A DNA stretch of 64,000 bases from Halomonas sp. HAL1 (GTDB taxonomy: Bacteria; Pseudomonadota; Gammaproteobacteria; Pseudomonadales; Halomonadaceae), in contig NZ_CP130610.1 of assembly GCF_030544485.1 (NCBI RefSeq), positions 3,410,001 through 3,474,000 on the forward strand. The letters are read 5' to 3'. The translations under genes were made by a program, and so were the position numbers. A model generated the notes under the pieces. It made no database searches, was not told where the DNA came from, and saw nothing but the letters and a program-made list of their open reading frames with translations. Positions 37,978 through 51,974 of the stretch are shown one piece after another; within the stretch, counting starts at the first letter, position 1, and every line of letters starts with the position of its first letter.

Positions 37978-38229
37978 TCAGCGGCGCCACCCGCGGTCAT
38001 CCCAGAACGGGCGGCGTGACTCGCGCTGCACGTCATCGCGGCTGAGGCCAATATCTTTCAACATATCGTCGCTCAAATGGCGCAAGCTATCCCGCTCGCG
38101 ACGCAATTGGCGCCAGCGATAGAACTTTTCTCCCCAGGTAATTCTGGATTGTTCCTGTTTAATTGACTGGCATTGTTCATTCTGTAAAGGACACTGACTG
38201 TGCTGTAAACAGGCTATCGAGCGCTCCAT
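37978..38229 (-). CDS. DUF1127 small protein
   Basis: The 83-residue protein ends with the DUF1127 motif: WRQLRRERDSLRHLSDDML followed by KDIGLSRDDVQRE, then a basic and aromatic tail. GGGAGG lies 5 nt before the ATG. DUF1127 proteins are small regulatory, probably RNA-related factors. The N-terminal 30 residues with three cysteines are not part of the domain. It is divergent from a LysR gene, a pairing often seen for this family, so the LysR protein is a likely regulator. Confidence 0.85.
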   Translation of the reverse strand: MERSIACLQHSQCPLQNEQCQSIKQEQSRITWGEKFYRWRQLRRERDSLRHLSDDMLKDIGLSRDDVQRESRRPFWDDRGWRR

Positions 38230-38350
38230 TTCAACCTCCCTTCGCCGTCAACAACGGCGTAGTGAATAAGTGTTGAAGGAAGTATTGAACAGTGCCTAAA
38301 ATCAATCCAACGAATACTTCTTATACCCAACATCAAAAAGATTGATAACC

Positions 38351-39211
38351 ATGGCGACACTACCCACCATCGATCATGAGCTGCTGCGTACCTTTGTGGC
38401 GATAGTCGACCAGGGCGGATTTACCCGCGCCGCTCAGACGGTAAACCGCACTCAATCCGCCGTCAGCATGCAAATCAAGCGACTGGAAGAGGATGTTATT
38501 CAGCGCCCGCTGTTTCTACGCCAAAGCAAGCCGCTGCAGTTGACCAGTGAAGGCCATACGTTGCTTGGCTACGCGCGGCGCATTCTTGATCTGCATAGCG
38601 AAGCACTCAATGTGCTGCGCGAACCTGACATGGTGGGCCGTGTGCGACTGGGCGTGCCGGATGACTACGTGATGCGCTTTCTGCCCGGTATCTTGAAGTC
38701 TTTTTCCCAGGCGTGGCCGATGATTGATGTCGATGTGCACTGCGCGCCTTCATCGGTGCTATTACAGCAACAAGATGAACGGCTCGATCTAAGCATCGTT
38801 ACCCGCGAGGTGGGAGATGAAATTGGCACTCTGTTACGGCGTGAATCAACCGTATGGGTGTCCGCGGCAAGCCACAGTACTCATTTGCTTTCGCCGCTGC
38901 CGCTTGCCATGTTTGAAGCACCCTGCTTCTGCCGTCGCCACGCCTGCAATGCGCTCGACCGTGCAGGAACGGGTTACCGGGTGGCTTACAGCAGCCCAAG
39001 CTTGGCCACGCTACAAGCCGTGGTGAGCGCCGGACTAGCCGTTTCAGCGTGGATGAATAGCTTGGTCACCCCCGACATGCAGGTACTGGGCGAAAAAGAA
39101 GGCTTTCCTCCCCTGCCAGAGGCGTCCATTGTCCTACTGCGTACCTCTTCCACCCAATCGCCGATCATCGATAGCCTGGCCGAGCATATTGTTGAGGGGT
39201 TTAGGGTATAA
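38351..39211 (+). CDS. LysR-family transcriptional regulator (LrhA/HexA-like)
   Basis: The 286-residue regulator starts at ATG 38351 (MATLPTIDHELLRTFVAIVDQGGFTRAAQTVNRTQSAVSMQIKRLEE), a standard LysR winged helix-turn-helix. An effector domain follows (RVRLGVPDDYVMRFLPGIL). It resembles the LrhA/HexA group. The divergent placement from the DUF1127 gene across a 121-nt gap predicts regulation of that gene and itself. Confidence 0.9.
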   Translation: MATLPTIDHELLRTFVAIVDQGGFTRAAQTVNRTQSAVSMQIKRLEEDVIQRPLFLRQSKPLQLTSEGHTLLGYARRILDLHSEALNVLREPDMVGRVRLGVPDDYVMRFLPGILKSFSQAWPMIDVDVHCAPSSVLLQQQDERLDLSIVTREVGDEIGTLLRRESTVWVSAASHSTHLLSPLPLAMFEAPCFCRRHACNALDRAGTGYRVAYSSPSLATLQAVVSAGLAVSAWMNSLVTPDMQVLGEKEGFPPLPEASIVLLRTSSTQSPIIDSLAEHIVEGFRV

Positions 39212-39258
39212 GCTGTGTCGACTTAAGAAACATTAAGGGGAGGCACAAACCTGAGCGT

Positions 39259-39284
39259 AACTACATTGTTATACCAATGTAGTT
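39259..39284. terminator. Hairpin after the LysR gene
   Basis: AACTACATTG and CAATGTAGTT form a perfect 10-bp stem with a 6-nt loop, 48 nt after the LysR stop. There is no T run, so terminator function is uncertain. Confidence 0.4.
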
Positions 39285-39338
39285 CTGTAGACTCGGCTCA
39301 TATTAAAACATATAACATTATAGTCCTGCGCATCGGAC

Positions 39339-39485
39339 TTAATGGTATTCAGCCCACGGCCAAATCAGTTTAAAATCCAGCTCGGTCAGCATATGTCCTT
39401 TTACATGCTCGAAAAAACTTGGCCAACCCGTGCCAGAGAGGTTTTTCATCTCGCTAGTAAATCGCAATAGGTTACAGCCTGCAAA
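39339..39485 (-). pseudogene. Truncated msrB (methionine-R-sulfoxide reductase) remnant
   Basis: The minus strand encodes FAGCNLLRFTSEM, then NLSGTGWPSFFEHVKG and LDFKLIWPWAEYH, then TAA. SGTGWPSF and DFKLIWPRTEYH are hallmarks of MsrB, and FAGC matches the first zinc motif with its first Cys lost. The N-terminal 40-50 residues and the C-terminal half with the catalytic Cys are missing. A 36-codon frame starting at ATG 39449 remains, but it cannot be an enzyme. Confidence 0.8.
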
Positions 39486-39498
39486 GCGATGATTGCTA

Positions 39499-39528
39499 TT
39501 TCAAGCTCTTTATCTAAAGAGCTTGAAA
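39499..39528. repeat. 14-bp perfect inverted repeat
   Basis: TTTCAAGCTCTTTA and its complement are separated by 2 nt at the 5' edge of the msrB remnant. A 9-bp inverted pair GCGGGCTTA/TAAGCCCGC (39530-39538, 39613-39621) follows. These may mark the end of a decayed mobile element. The rest of 39530-39670 holds no recognisable gene. Confidence 0.7.
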
Positions 39529-39679
39529 AGCGGGCTTAGCTTCATAGTCGCGAAGTACATCAAAACTTCATCGGATCGATGGTTCAGTACCACAGAAACC
39601 CAAGAAGAGCATTAAGCCCGCCTCATAAATAAGTTGGGCTAAAAGGTGCTACGCGCCATACATGCCTAGCGCCCAACAA

Positions 39680-39705
39680 AAAACCCAGCCGGGTGGCTGG
39701 GTTTT
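39680..39705 (-). terminator. rRNA operon terminator
   Basis: AAAACCCAGCC and GGCTGGGTTTT form an 11-bp stem with a 4-nt loop. On the minus strand a T run follows, 14 nt downstream of 5S. Confidence 0.9.
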
Positions 39706-39718
39706 CTGCGGTATAAGT

Positions 39719-39835
39719 GCCTGACAATGACCTACTCTCGCATGGGGAGACCCCACACTACCATCGGCGCTAAGCGGTTTCACTGCTGAGTTCGGCAAGG
39801 GATCAGGTGGTTCACGCGTGCTATGGTCGTCAGGC
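39719..39835 (-). rRNA. rrf: 5S ribosomal RNA
   Basis: About 117 nt, beginning GCCTGACGACCATAGC on the minus strand and ending GTCATTGTCAGGC. The internal CCGAACTCAG and the terminal complementary ends match bacterial 5S. It is the last gene of the rRNA operon. Confidence 0.95.
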
Positions 39836-39981
39836 GTAACTGGCTATGTACATCATGCTGAAGCGTACTTGCTAAATTGTGATCGTCTCATCGTGCTGCC
39901 TGGGCTCTTATCGAGTCAGGCCACACGCTGCGTATCCGGTTTCTTCGTCATCATCGCGACCAGACCCCTTGGGTGTTATAG

Positions 39982-42872
<2,891 letters not shown>

Positions 42873-43128
42873 CTATAACCCGAAGGAGTCTGGACTCGCA
42901 ATGATCACGTTTCATTTTGCCGGATACGCTGACGCGTATCACAATTTAAGAAGCACTTCTTGCGAAGTGTTCTTGTCAGCATGATATACATTGTTAAAGA
43001 GCAGCTGTTCAATGAACAGTGATAAAGCGGCGGGCGATAACTAAAACAGCAGTTACAGCACAGCGACTTATCAGTGGTCACGAAACATTCACAAACGGTA
43101 CTTAAGGTAAAACAGCGTAGCAACGTAA
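42873..43128 (-). other. tRNA-Ala to 23S spacer with boxA-like site
   Basis: The spacer carries GCTCTTTAACAAT on the minus strand (about 42991-43003), a boxA antitermination element, upstream of 23S. Confidence 0.6.
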
Positions 43129-43204
43129 TGGTGGAGCCAAGCGGGATCGAACCGCTGACCTCCTGCGTGCAAGGCAGGCGCTCTCCCAGCTGAGCTATGG
43201 CCCC
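43129..43204 (-). tRNA. tRNA-Ala (TGC)
   Basis: A 76-nt tRNA in the 16S-23S spacer starts GGGGCCATAGCTCAGCTGG. The anticodon arm is CCTGC-CTTGCAC-GCAGG with anticodon TGC, and CCA is encoded. Confidence 0.96.
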
Positions 43205-43310
43205 ATTAACGCTCTGCTTTTTCCGGGTAATTTTATTCATGCCAAGGCATTTTATAGCGATGCATAGCCTGCTATGCGAGGTATAAAATAACGTAGGAAT
43301 GGATAAAATT

Positions 43311-43387
<77 letters not shown>

Positions 43388-43499
43388 GGCTATTTAACCA
43401 TCACGCTTAAAAAGCACGTAACAGCTAAACTAACTACCGTTTGCTCTATCTTTGATCAGGTAATTCATTGTGGACGCTTACTAACTGTGACGCATCGTT

Positions 43500-45032
<1,533 letters not shown>

Positions 45033-45211
45033 ACAATCATTGTGATCCTTACTCGCTTACCTACGAACTAGCCGAAGGCAGCAAAAGCGGATCAAACTTG
45101 GCTCAAGGTTCAAACGAATTCATTTCAATTTACATTGTCATGACCGCTTGCCTTGATATTTGGTGATTTGTCACCAACGTCAGCAAGCGCCCACATGAAT
45201 TACCTGATCAA

Positions 45212-45225
45212 ATTGTTAAAGAGCT
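45212..45225 (-). promoter_or_regulatory. boxA antitermination site of the rRNA leader
   Basis: The minus strand reads GCTCTTTAACAATT, the consensus boxA bound by NusB-S10. Confidence 0.75.
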
Positions 45226-45283
45226 GTTTCGCTGTGCTTGACTGGCGAGCCGTTGAACTGGCTTGCCGCAGCGAGGAAGGCGT

Positions 45284-45311
45284 ATTCTACGCATTTCCTG
45301 GTGGTTGTCAA
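45284..45311 (-). promoter_or_regulatory. rRNA operon promoter
   Basis: On the minus strand TTGACA (45306-45311) and TAGAAT (45284-45289) are separated by 16 nt, with a GC-rich discriminator after the -10 box, as in stringently controlled rrn promoters. Confidence 0.8.
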
Positions 45312-45487
45312 CCGCTGTGTTTAGCGGGTGAAGCGAGCGATAAAAAATGCGCTAACTTCCTGACAAACCAAGGCTTTTATACCTTATACACCGCTGGTAA
45401 CGCTTGGCGTCCCCGGCAGCGGATGCGTACTTTACGGTTTCGCGGCCGGGTTGGCAAGAGGTTTATTAAAATGAGTAGGAAAAACTT

Positions 45488-46387
45488 TCAGCTCTTAGGT
45501 TTTGCTTTGCGCATTACGGCCAACACAGGCCCGGAAGCGACATAAGTACCAAACAGTAATAGCAGCATTACTGAAGGTTCAACCGAGATCATCACAAACG
45601 CCAATACAATGGCTAACAGCACAACAAAAGGTACCGGCTTTTTAAAATCGAGGTCCTTAAAGCTGTAATAACGGATGTTACTCACCATCAATACGCCTGC
45701 TGCTGCCACCACCACCAACATCAACAGTTTGAAACCAAAGGCATCAGCGTCAAAGCTATGGAAGGTCCATACACTCGCGGCTACCAATGCTGCGGCAGAG
45801 GGGCTCGGCAAGCCGATAAACCATTTTTTATCCACGCTACCAATCTGCACATTGAAGCGCGCTAGGCGAAGCGCGGCACAGGCAACATAAAGAAAGGCGA
45901 CTACCCAGCCGGTTTTACCGATATCCTGCAGAATCCAGGTAAAAGCGACTAATGCAGGCGCCATCCCAAACGAGATCATATCCGCCAAGCTGTCGTATTC
46001 GGCCCCAAACTCACTTTGCGTATTGGTCATTCGCGCAACACGGCCATCCAAGCCATCCAGCACCATCGCAATAAAGATCGCGACGGCAGCTGAGGTAAAC
46101 TCACCATTAATGCCAGCGACAACCGCAAAGAAACCGGCAAACAGCGCCGAAGTGGTAAATAAATTAGGGAGTAAATAGATACCACGGCGGCGAATCTTTT
46201 TGCCGTCTTCAACAGTTTCCTCAACCACTTCGGTTTCACGTAAGAAGGCAGTCGCCAAATCCTCGTTACCAACTACTTCTGATTGGTCAGTACTATCTTG
46301 CTGTTCAGCCGTATCAGGCTGGCCTGGATTTGACTGATCAGAGTTTGAGTGCTCTTGATCGCGAGCGTCCTGTGTCATAGGTTTCAT
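45488..46387 (-). CDS. pssA: CDP-diacylglycerol-serine O-phosphatidyltransferase PssA
   Basis: This membrane enzyme makes phosphatidylserine. It has the CDP-alcohol phosphotransferase motif DGLDGRVAR followed by EFGAEYDSLADM (residues 111-137), GIYLLPNLFTT before it and about eight helices. An acidic, Gln-rich cytosolic extension of about 65 residues precedes the membrane domain. The second in-frame ATG (46378) has a better-placed GGA and may be the start. Confidence 0.94.
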   Translation of the reverse strand: MKPMTQDARDQEHSNSDQSNPGQPDTAEQQDSTDQSEVVGNEDLATAFLRETEVVEETVEDGKKIRRRGIYLLPNLFTTSALFAGFFAVVAGINGEFTSAAVAIFIAMVLDGLDGRVARMTNTQSEFGAEYDSLADMISFGMAPALVAFTWILQDIGKTGWVVAFLYVACAALRLARFNVQIGSVDKKWFIGLPSPSAAALVAASVWTFHSFDADAFGFKLLMLVVVAAAGVLMVSNIRYYSFKDLDFKKPVPFVVLLAIVLAFVMISVEPSVMLLLLFGTYVASGPVLAVMRKAKPKS

Positions 46388-46506
46388 CCATTAAAAGTGA
46401 AGTCACGGGAACAGTAGTCGCTTTCATTCTACACGGTGAGTGCCACTCAGCCAGCCAATTGCTGTATTGATGCCTTGTGGGAGCTGGCGTTAACAGGCTA
46501 ATAACT

Positions 46507-46539
46507 AAAAAGCGCCGCTCTGGGAAAGAAGCGACGCTT
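46507..46539 (-). terminator. Terminator after ilvH
   Basis: AAGCGTCGCT and AGCGGCGCTT pair on the minus strand (one G-U pair) around a 10-nt loop, followed by TTTTT. Confidence 0.75.
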
Positions 46540-46599
46540 ATGCTTACGTTTAGGTGCTTGCTTTTAAGGGCTAGCTGTAAAGGCTGCGTACTTTCGGGC

Positions 46600-47091
46600 T
46601 TAGAGCGACAAAACCTTATCACCCCGGGCAATCCCCGAAACCCCAGTACGGGCGACTTCAAGAATACCCACCGGCGCCATGGCCTGAAGGAAAGCATCTA
46701 GCTTGCCCGCATCGCCGGTGATCTGCACCGTGTACAGGCTTGGCGTCACATCGACGATCTGCGCACGGAAGATATCCACCGTACGTTTCACTTCATCACG
46801 CGCCGCACCAAGCGCCTTCACCTTGACCAACATCAATTCGCGTTCGATATGGTTACCTTCGGTGAGATCCACCAGTTTCACCACATCGATCAGCTTATTA
46901 AGATGCTTGGTGATCTGCTCAATCACCCGGTCATCGCCCACGGTAGTCACCGTTAAGCGCGACAGCGAAGGGTCTTCCGTGGGGGCAACGTTCAGCGTTT
47001 CGATGTTGAAGTTACGCTGGGAGAACAACCCGACTACACGTGACAGCGCACCCGGTTCGTTTTCTAACAGAATCGAGATGATATGACGCAT
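46600..47091 (-). CDS. ilvH: Acetolactate synthase small subunit IlvH
   Basis: The 163-residue regulatory subunit has an N-terminal ACT domain (MRHIISILLENEPGALSRVVGLFSQRNFNIETL) and a second ferredoxin-like C-terminal domain. It confers valine feedback inhibition on the catalytic subunit. Its start shares one base with the ilvI stop (TGATG). Confidence 0.96.
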   Translation of the reverse strand: MRHIISILLENEPGALSRVVGLFSQRNFNIETLNVAPTEDPSLSRLTVTTVGDDRVIEQITKHLNKLIDVVKLVDLTEGNHIERELMLVKVKALGAARDEVKRTVDIFRAQIVDVTPSLYTVQITGDAGKLDAFLQAMAPVGILEVARTGVSGIARGDKVLSL

Positions 47092-48815
47092 CAGGTACGC
47101 TCCGTTTTAGACAGCAGCATGTCGCGCATGGCACCTAGCGGTACCTGCATCGGATAGACGTGCTCAAAGGGGTCGACCTTCACGTCAAGAAACACCAGCT
47201 CATGCTTATCAGCAAACGCACGCTCTAGCGCTGGCTCAAGCTCGTCAAGCGTATTGACGGTAATCGCGGTGAACCCATATGCCTCAATCAACATATGAAA
47301 GTCGGGCAGCGACTCCATGTAAGAATGTGCATGACGTGACTTATAGTTCAAATCCTGCCACTGACGCACCATGCCCAGCGATGCATTGTTAAGATTAACG
47401 ATCTTAACGCCCACCCCGTACTGCTTACAGGTGGAGAGCTCCTGCATCATCATCTGGAAGCTACCTTCACCGGTAATACATACCACGTCATCATCCGGGA
47501 AGTTCTGCTTGATACCCATGGCGGCAGGGAAACCAAACCCCATGGTGCCCAATCCACCGGATGTAATCAGCCGGCTGGGTTTATCAAACTTGTAGTACTG
47601 GGCCGCGAACATCTGGTGCTGACCCACATCGGTTGTCACGTAGGCTTCGCCGCGGGTCACCCGGCAAACCGCTTCGACCACTTCCTGGGGCTTAAGTGCT
47701 TCGCCGGGCTTGGAAGGCTCATAAAGCTTGCCTTCACGGTCGGCACGCCAGCCGTCAATCTTTTCCCACCACTCCGTCAAAGCTTCAGGATGGGCAATTT
47801 TATGCCCCTGCACCAAGCTGATCATCTCATTGATAACGCTGGAAGCCGGGCCAACGATGGGCACATCGGCACGTACCGTTTTAGAGATCGAGCTTGGATC
47901 GACATCAACGTGAATGATTTTAGCTGTCGGGCAAAACTTCGACGTGTTATTGGTGACTCGGTCGTCAAAGCGCGCCCCAATGGCAATAATCAGGTCGGCG
48001 TGATGCATTGCCATATTCGACTCATAAGAGCCGTGCATACCTAGCCAGCCCAAGCACTGACGATCACTTTGCGGATACGCGCCAATGCCCATCAACGTAG
48101 TGGTGATCGGATAACCCAACTGTTTGACCAGATCGGTCAAGCCTTCGCTGGCTTTGCCCGTCACCACGCCGCCGCCGGTATAAAACACTGGGCGCTTGGC
48201 CTTCAGCATCATTTCGACGGCTTTCTTGATCTGACCAGTATGGCCACGCGTTACCGGGTTGTACGAACGTAGCTTTACCTTTTTCGGGTAAACGTATTCG
48301 TAGCGCTCGGTGGGAGCAGTCATGTCTTTTGGGATATCGACCACCACTGGGCCGGGGCGACCGGTCGACGCCAGGTAGAACGCCTTTTTCAACACTTCCG
48401 GGATTTCAGAAGGGTGACGGATTGAGAAGCTATGCTTCACGATCGGGCGTGTCACACCGACGATATCGGTTTCCTGGAAGGCGTCTTCACCAATCAGGTG
48501 GCTGGCCACCTGGCCACACAGCACTACCATGGGAATGGAATCCATGTAGGCCGTGGCAATACCGGTAACGGCATTCGTGGCACCGGGGCCTGAAGTGACG
48601 AGCACGCAGCCCGCTTTGCCCGAGGCGCGAGCATAGCCATCGGCCGCGTGAGTCGCCGCTTGTTCGTGACGCACCAAAATGTGCTTCACCTTGTCCTGGC
48701 GGAAGAGCGCATCGTAAATATGCAGCGCTGCACCGCCGGGGTAACCATAAATGTATTCGATGCCCTCATCTTGCAAGAAGCGGGCGATCATATCTGCGCC
48801 GGAAAGCAGTTCCAC
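47091..48815 (-). CDS. ilvI: Acetolactate synthase large subunit
   Basis: This TPP-dependent enzyme makes acetolactate and acetohydroxybutyrate. GTG 48815 (VELLSGADMIARFLQDEGI) is preferred because GGGAG lies 7 nt upstream. The 588-residue frame from 48857 adds a leader-like extension. From GTG it is 574 residues with GYPGGAALHIYDAL, catalytic Glu51 in HEQAATHAADGYARA and the TPP motif GEGSFQMMMQELST through NNASLGMVRQWQ. It could equally be named ilvB. Confidence 0.95.
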   Translation of the reverse strand: MELLSGADMIARFLQDEGIEYIYGYPGGAALHIYDALFRQDKVKHILVRHEQAATHAADGYARASGKAGCVLVTSGPGATNAVTGIATAYMDSIPMVVLCGQVASHLIGEDAFQETDIVGVTRPIVKHSFSIRHPSEIPEVLKKAFYLASTGRPGPVVVDIPKDMTAPTERYEYVYPKKVKLRSYNPVTRGHTGQIKKAVEMMLKAKRPVFYTGGGVVTGKASEGLTDLVKQLGYPITTTLMGIGAYPQSDRQCLGWLGMHGSYESNMAMHHADLIIAIGARFDDRVTNNTSKFCPTAKIIHVDVDPSSISKTVRADVPIVGPASSVINEMISLVQGHKIAHPEALTEWWEKIDGWRADREGKLYEPSKPGEALKPQEVVEAVCRVTRGEAYVTTDVGQHQMFAAQYYKFDKPSRLITSGGLGTMGFGFPAAMGIKQNFPDDDVVCITGEGSFQMMMQELSTCKQYGVGVKIVNLNNASLGMVRQWQDLNYKSRHAHSYMESLPDFHMLIEAYGFTAITVNTLDELEPALERAFADKHELVFLDVKVDPFEHVYPMQVPLGAMRDMLLSKTERT

Positions 48816-49177
48816 TGTATTTCTCCCCTGGAGGTCTCGAGTGCGATCCGTACCCACACGGGCACGGTGTCGAGTGCGGCGGTATGCCGCTGCCGGCCCT
48901 TGCCGGCACCTGATGCCAAACCCTGGCAGATGGCCCGGTTAGGGCCTGCACTCTTATCACGGCAGTTCGCCGTGTCGGGGCGTTGGCCAGGTTGGACGGT
49001 TAGCCCAAGCCCGGAAGTCCTTCGGCGGGTAGAGGCCTTCGCCTACCCTTCGCGCGGGGATTAGGGGTTGCCCGTTGAGTCCGCGCCCGCAAATCAGGAA
49101 CCGACAAGATTCCATTAGCGCCCTCAGCCTGTCAACCTCCGATCGGGCCAAACGCAACAAAGGTCGCAAGAAGCCAT
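48816..49177 (-). promoter_or_regulatory. Long GC-rich ilvIH leader with candidate promoter
   Basis: On the minus strand TTGACA (49130-49135) lies 17 nt before a weak -10 (GAATCT, 49107-49112). A roughly 290-nt leader to the ilvI GTG contains strong hairpins (for example GCCGGC-AAG-GGCCGGC near 48892-48907 and a paired GGGTAC/GTACCC-type stem near 48850-48866). It has no run of branched-chain codons typical of attenuation. The 52-codon frame from ATG 49114 (MESCRFLICGRGLNGQPLI) is not a proven gene. Confidence 0.45.
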
Positions 49178-49215
49178 TAAAAAAGCCCCGCCAGCAACGC
49201 TAGCAGGGCTTTTTC
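49178..49215 (-). terminator. clpB terminator
   Basis: AAAAAGCCCTGCTAGCG pairs with CTGGCGGGGCTTTTT on the minus strand, 35 nt after the clpB stop, followed by T residues. Confidence 0.8.
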
Positions 49216-49249
49216 CCTATTCAATTGCGCAAAAAGGCGTTGCCAATGA

Positions 49250-51829
49250 TTAGCTAAACACCAACTTGCCTTCTTCTGCCGTGATATGAATGGTATCACC
49301 GGGGGTAAATTTACCCCCCAGCAGGTCTTGCGCCAGCGGGTTTTCAATACGGCTTTGAATCGCCCGTTTGAGTGGCCGCGCCCCATAGACAGGGTCAAAG
49401 CCGACTACCGCCAATTGCGCCATGGCTTCAGGACTGACCTCTAGCTTCAGGTCGTGCTCAGCCAGGCGCAACTTCAAGCGCTCCAGCTGAATACCGGCAA
49501 TCGCCTGGATCTGTTCTTGCCCCAGTGCGTGGAAAACCACCACTTCATCAATACGGTTAATCAGCTCAGGCCGGAAGTGGTTACCCACCACCTCCATGAC
49601 CAAGTTTTTCATTACTTCATAGTCGCTATCATCTCCCCCCATGCGTTGGATAATATCCGAGCCCATGTTGGAGGTCATTACAATCACGGTATTGCGGAAG
49701 TCCACCGTGCGACCCTGTCCATCGGTCAAGCGGCCATCCTCCAGCACCTGTAGCAGGATATTGAAGACATCCGGGTGCGCTTTCTCCACCTCATCCAACA
49801 GCAGCACCGAGTAAGGCTTGCGCCGTACGGCCTCGGTTAAGTAGCCGCCCTCTTCGTAGCCGACGTAGCCTGGGGGCGCACCGATCAAGCGGGCCACGGA
49901 GTGCTTCTCCATAAACTCCGACATATCGATCCGCACCATCGCCTCTTCGGTATCGAATAGGAAGTTGGCCAGCGACTTACATAGCTCGGTTTTACCTACG
50001 CCGGTAGGGCCGAGGAAGAGGAATGACCCATTGGGGCGATTGGGATCTGAAAGCCCTGCCCGTGAGCGGCGCACTGCGTTCGCCACCGCCTCAACGGCTT
50101 CATCCTGCCCGATAACCCGCTCGTGCAGCGCCTCTTCCATGCGCAATAGTTTATCGCGCTCGCCTTCAAGCATTTTGGAGACCGGAATACCCGTCCAGCG
50201 GGAAACCACTTCAGCGATCTCCTCTTCGGTCACGTTGGAGCGCAGCAATTGGTGGCTTGAGGTATCCGCTTCGCCTTCGCCACTTTCGGCAATTTTCTTT
50301 TCGAGTGCTGGAATCTTGCCGTACTGAATTTCCGACATCCGCCCCAGATCACCCTGACGACGCGCCTGTTCTAAATCTAGGCGAGCCTGCTCAAGGTCGG
50401 CTTTAAACTGAGCCGCCCCCTGTATACTGGCTTTTTCAGCTTTCCAGATTTCATCCAGGTCTGCGTATTCGCGTTCTAGCTCGTGAATCTGGGCGCTCAA
50501 AGCTTCCAAGCGTTTTTTGCTCGCCTCATCGGTCTCTTTCTTGAGCGCTTCTCGCTCCATCTTGAGCTGAATCAAGCGGCGATCTAGGCGGTCCATCGAC
50601 TCTGGCTTTGAGTCCAGTTCCATACGAATACGCGACGCGGCCTCATCAATCAGGTCAATGGCTTTGTCTGGTAACTGCCGGTCAGAGATATAGCGCGTTG
50701 AGAGCTTGGCCGCCGCAATAATCGCCGAGTCGGTAATATCCACGCCATGGTGTACTTCGTAGCGCTCTTTCAGGCCGCGCAGAATCGCCACGGTGTCCTC
50801 TTCGGAAGGCTCATCCACCAGCACTTTTTGAAAGCGGCGCTCTAGCGCAGCGTCTTTCTCGATATACTTACGATACTCATCAAGCGTGGTCGCACCGACG
50901 CAATGCAGCTCGCCACGAGCAAGCGCAGGCTTAAGCATATTGCCTGCATCCATGGCGCCTTCGGCTTTGCCAGCGCCGACCATGGTGTGCAGTTCATCGA
51001 TAAACAGAATTACCCGCCCCTCTTCCTGAGAGAGCTCTTTAAGCACCGCTTTCAGACGTTCTTCAAACTCACCTCGGAACTTGGCGCCCGCCAGCAGCGA
51101 GCCCATATCCAGCGAGAGCACACGCTTATCTTTTAACCCTTCAGGCACTTCGCCGTTAACGATACGCTGGGCCAACCCCTCGACAATGGCGGTTTTACCC
51201 ACGCCCGGCTCACCGATTAAAACCGGGTTGTTTTTAGTACGCCGCTGCAGTACTTGAATCGTACGGCGAATTTCGTCGTCGCGACCAATCACCGGATCCA
51301 GCTTGCCGTCCAGCGCACGCTGGGTAAGATCCATGGTGTATTTGTTCAACGCTTCACGCTGATCTTCGGCGTTAGCATCGTCCACCGTGGCGCCGCCGCG
51401 TAGGCTATTGATAGCCGCTTCGAGGGATTTGCGATTAATACCTGAGTCTTTCAGCAGTTTGGTGAGGGCCGAGTTCATCTCAAGCGCTGCCAGCAGCACT
51501 AGCTCACTGGCAATAAACTGATCGCCGCGCTTTTGCGCTTCACGGTCAGTTAAGTTGAACAGCTTGATAAAGTCCCGCGATGGCTGCACTTCACCATCGA
51601 ACTGGCCTACCTTGGGTAAATTATCCAGTTGCTGTATCAACCCATCGCGCAGACGCGAGGGACTCCCCTCGGCTTTTTCAATCAGGGCTTTAATACCGGT
51701 GTCTTTGGTATCGAGCAGAGCCAGCAGCAAATGAGCGGGATCTAGCTGATTATGGCCGCGACCAACGGCCAGTGACTGCGCCTCGGCAATCGCGCTTTGG
51801 AGCTTGGCGGTAAATTTATCAAAACGCAT
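49250..51829 (-). CDS. clpB: ATP-dependent disaggregase ClpB
   Basis: The 859-residue Hsp100 chaperone has an N-terminal Clp domain ([38 protein letters not shown]), Walker [10 protein letters not shown] and Walker [15 protein letters not shown] in the first AAA+ domain. A coiled-coil M domain (about 400-530, [21 protein letters not shown]) and the second AAA+ domain ([30 protein letters not shown]) follow. CAGGAGG precedes the ATG. Works with DnaK to reverse aggregation. It has its own transcription unit. Confidence 0.97.
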   Translation of the reverse strand: MRFDKFTAKLQSAIAEAQSLAVGRGHNQLDPAHLLLALLDTKDTGIKALIEKAEGSPSRLRDGLIQQLDNLPKVGQFDGEVQPSRDFIKLFNLTDREAQKRGDQFIASELVLLAALEMNSALTKLLKDSGINRKSLEAAINSLRGGATVDDANAEDQREALNKYTMDLTQRALDGKLDPVIGRDDEIRRTIQVLQRRTKNNPVLIGEPGVGKTAIVEGLAQRIVNGEVPEGLKDKRVLSLDMGSLLAGAKFRGEFEERLKAVLKELSQEEGRVILFIDELHTMVGAGKAEGAMDAGNMLKPALARGELHCVGATTLDEYRKYIEKDAALERRFQKVLVDEPSEEDTVAILRGLKERYEVHHGVDITDSAIIAAAKLSTRYISDRQLPDKAIDLIDEAASRIRMELDSKPESMDRLDRRLIQLKMEREALKKETDEASKKRLEALSAQIHELEREYADLDEIWKAEKASIQGAAQFKADLEQARLDLEQARRQGDLGRMSEIQYGKIPALEKKIAESGEGEADTSSHQLLRSNVTEEEIAEVVSRWTGIPVSKMLEGERDKLLRMEEALHERVIGQDEAVEAVANAVRRSRAGLSDPNRPNGSFLFLGPTGVGKTELCKSLANFLFDTEEAMVRIDMSEFMEKHSVARLIGAPPGYVGYEEGGYLTEAVRRKPYSVLLLDEVEKAHPDVFNILLQVLEDGRLTDGQGRTVDFRNTVIVMTSNMGSDIIQRMGGDDSDYEVMKNLVMEVVGNHFRPELINRIDEVVVFHALGQEQIQAIAGIQLERLKLRLAEHDLKLEVSPEAMAQLAVVGFDPVYGARPLKRAIQSRIENPLAQDLLGGKFTPGDTIHITAEEGKLVFS

Positions 51830-51974
51830 GAAATTCCTCCTGGGGGTGCCGTGCGTTTGGACGCACCGCCTAACCCGGCAACTTGTCGTTGAACGTGCTA
51901 AACCACGATTAGCTTGACAAGTTAAATGGCGTCAGTTCCATGCTTTTCAAGAGGTGTGTGAACAAACCACTGGT

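Larger units (their letters stand above)
45033..45487 (-). other. rRNA operon leader and promoter region
   Basis: The 455-nt interval upstream of 16S holds boxA, the P1-type promoter and the upstream AT-rich segment. It has no gene, and the 130-residue frame across it is not supported. Confidence 0.7.

Noticed and set aside
45153..45545. 130-residue frame across the rRNA promoter region
   Set aside because: It overlaps boxA and the promoter, on the opposite strand to transcription, and has no recognisable motif.
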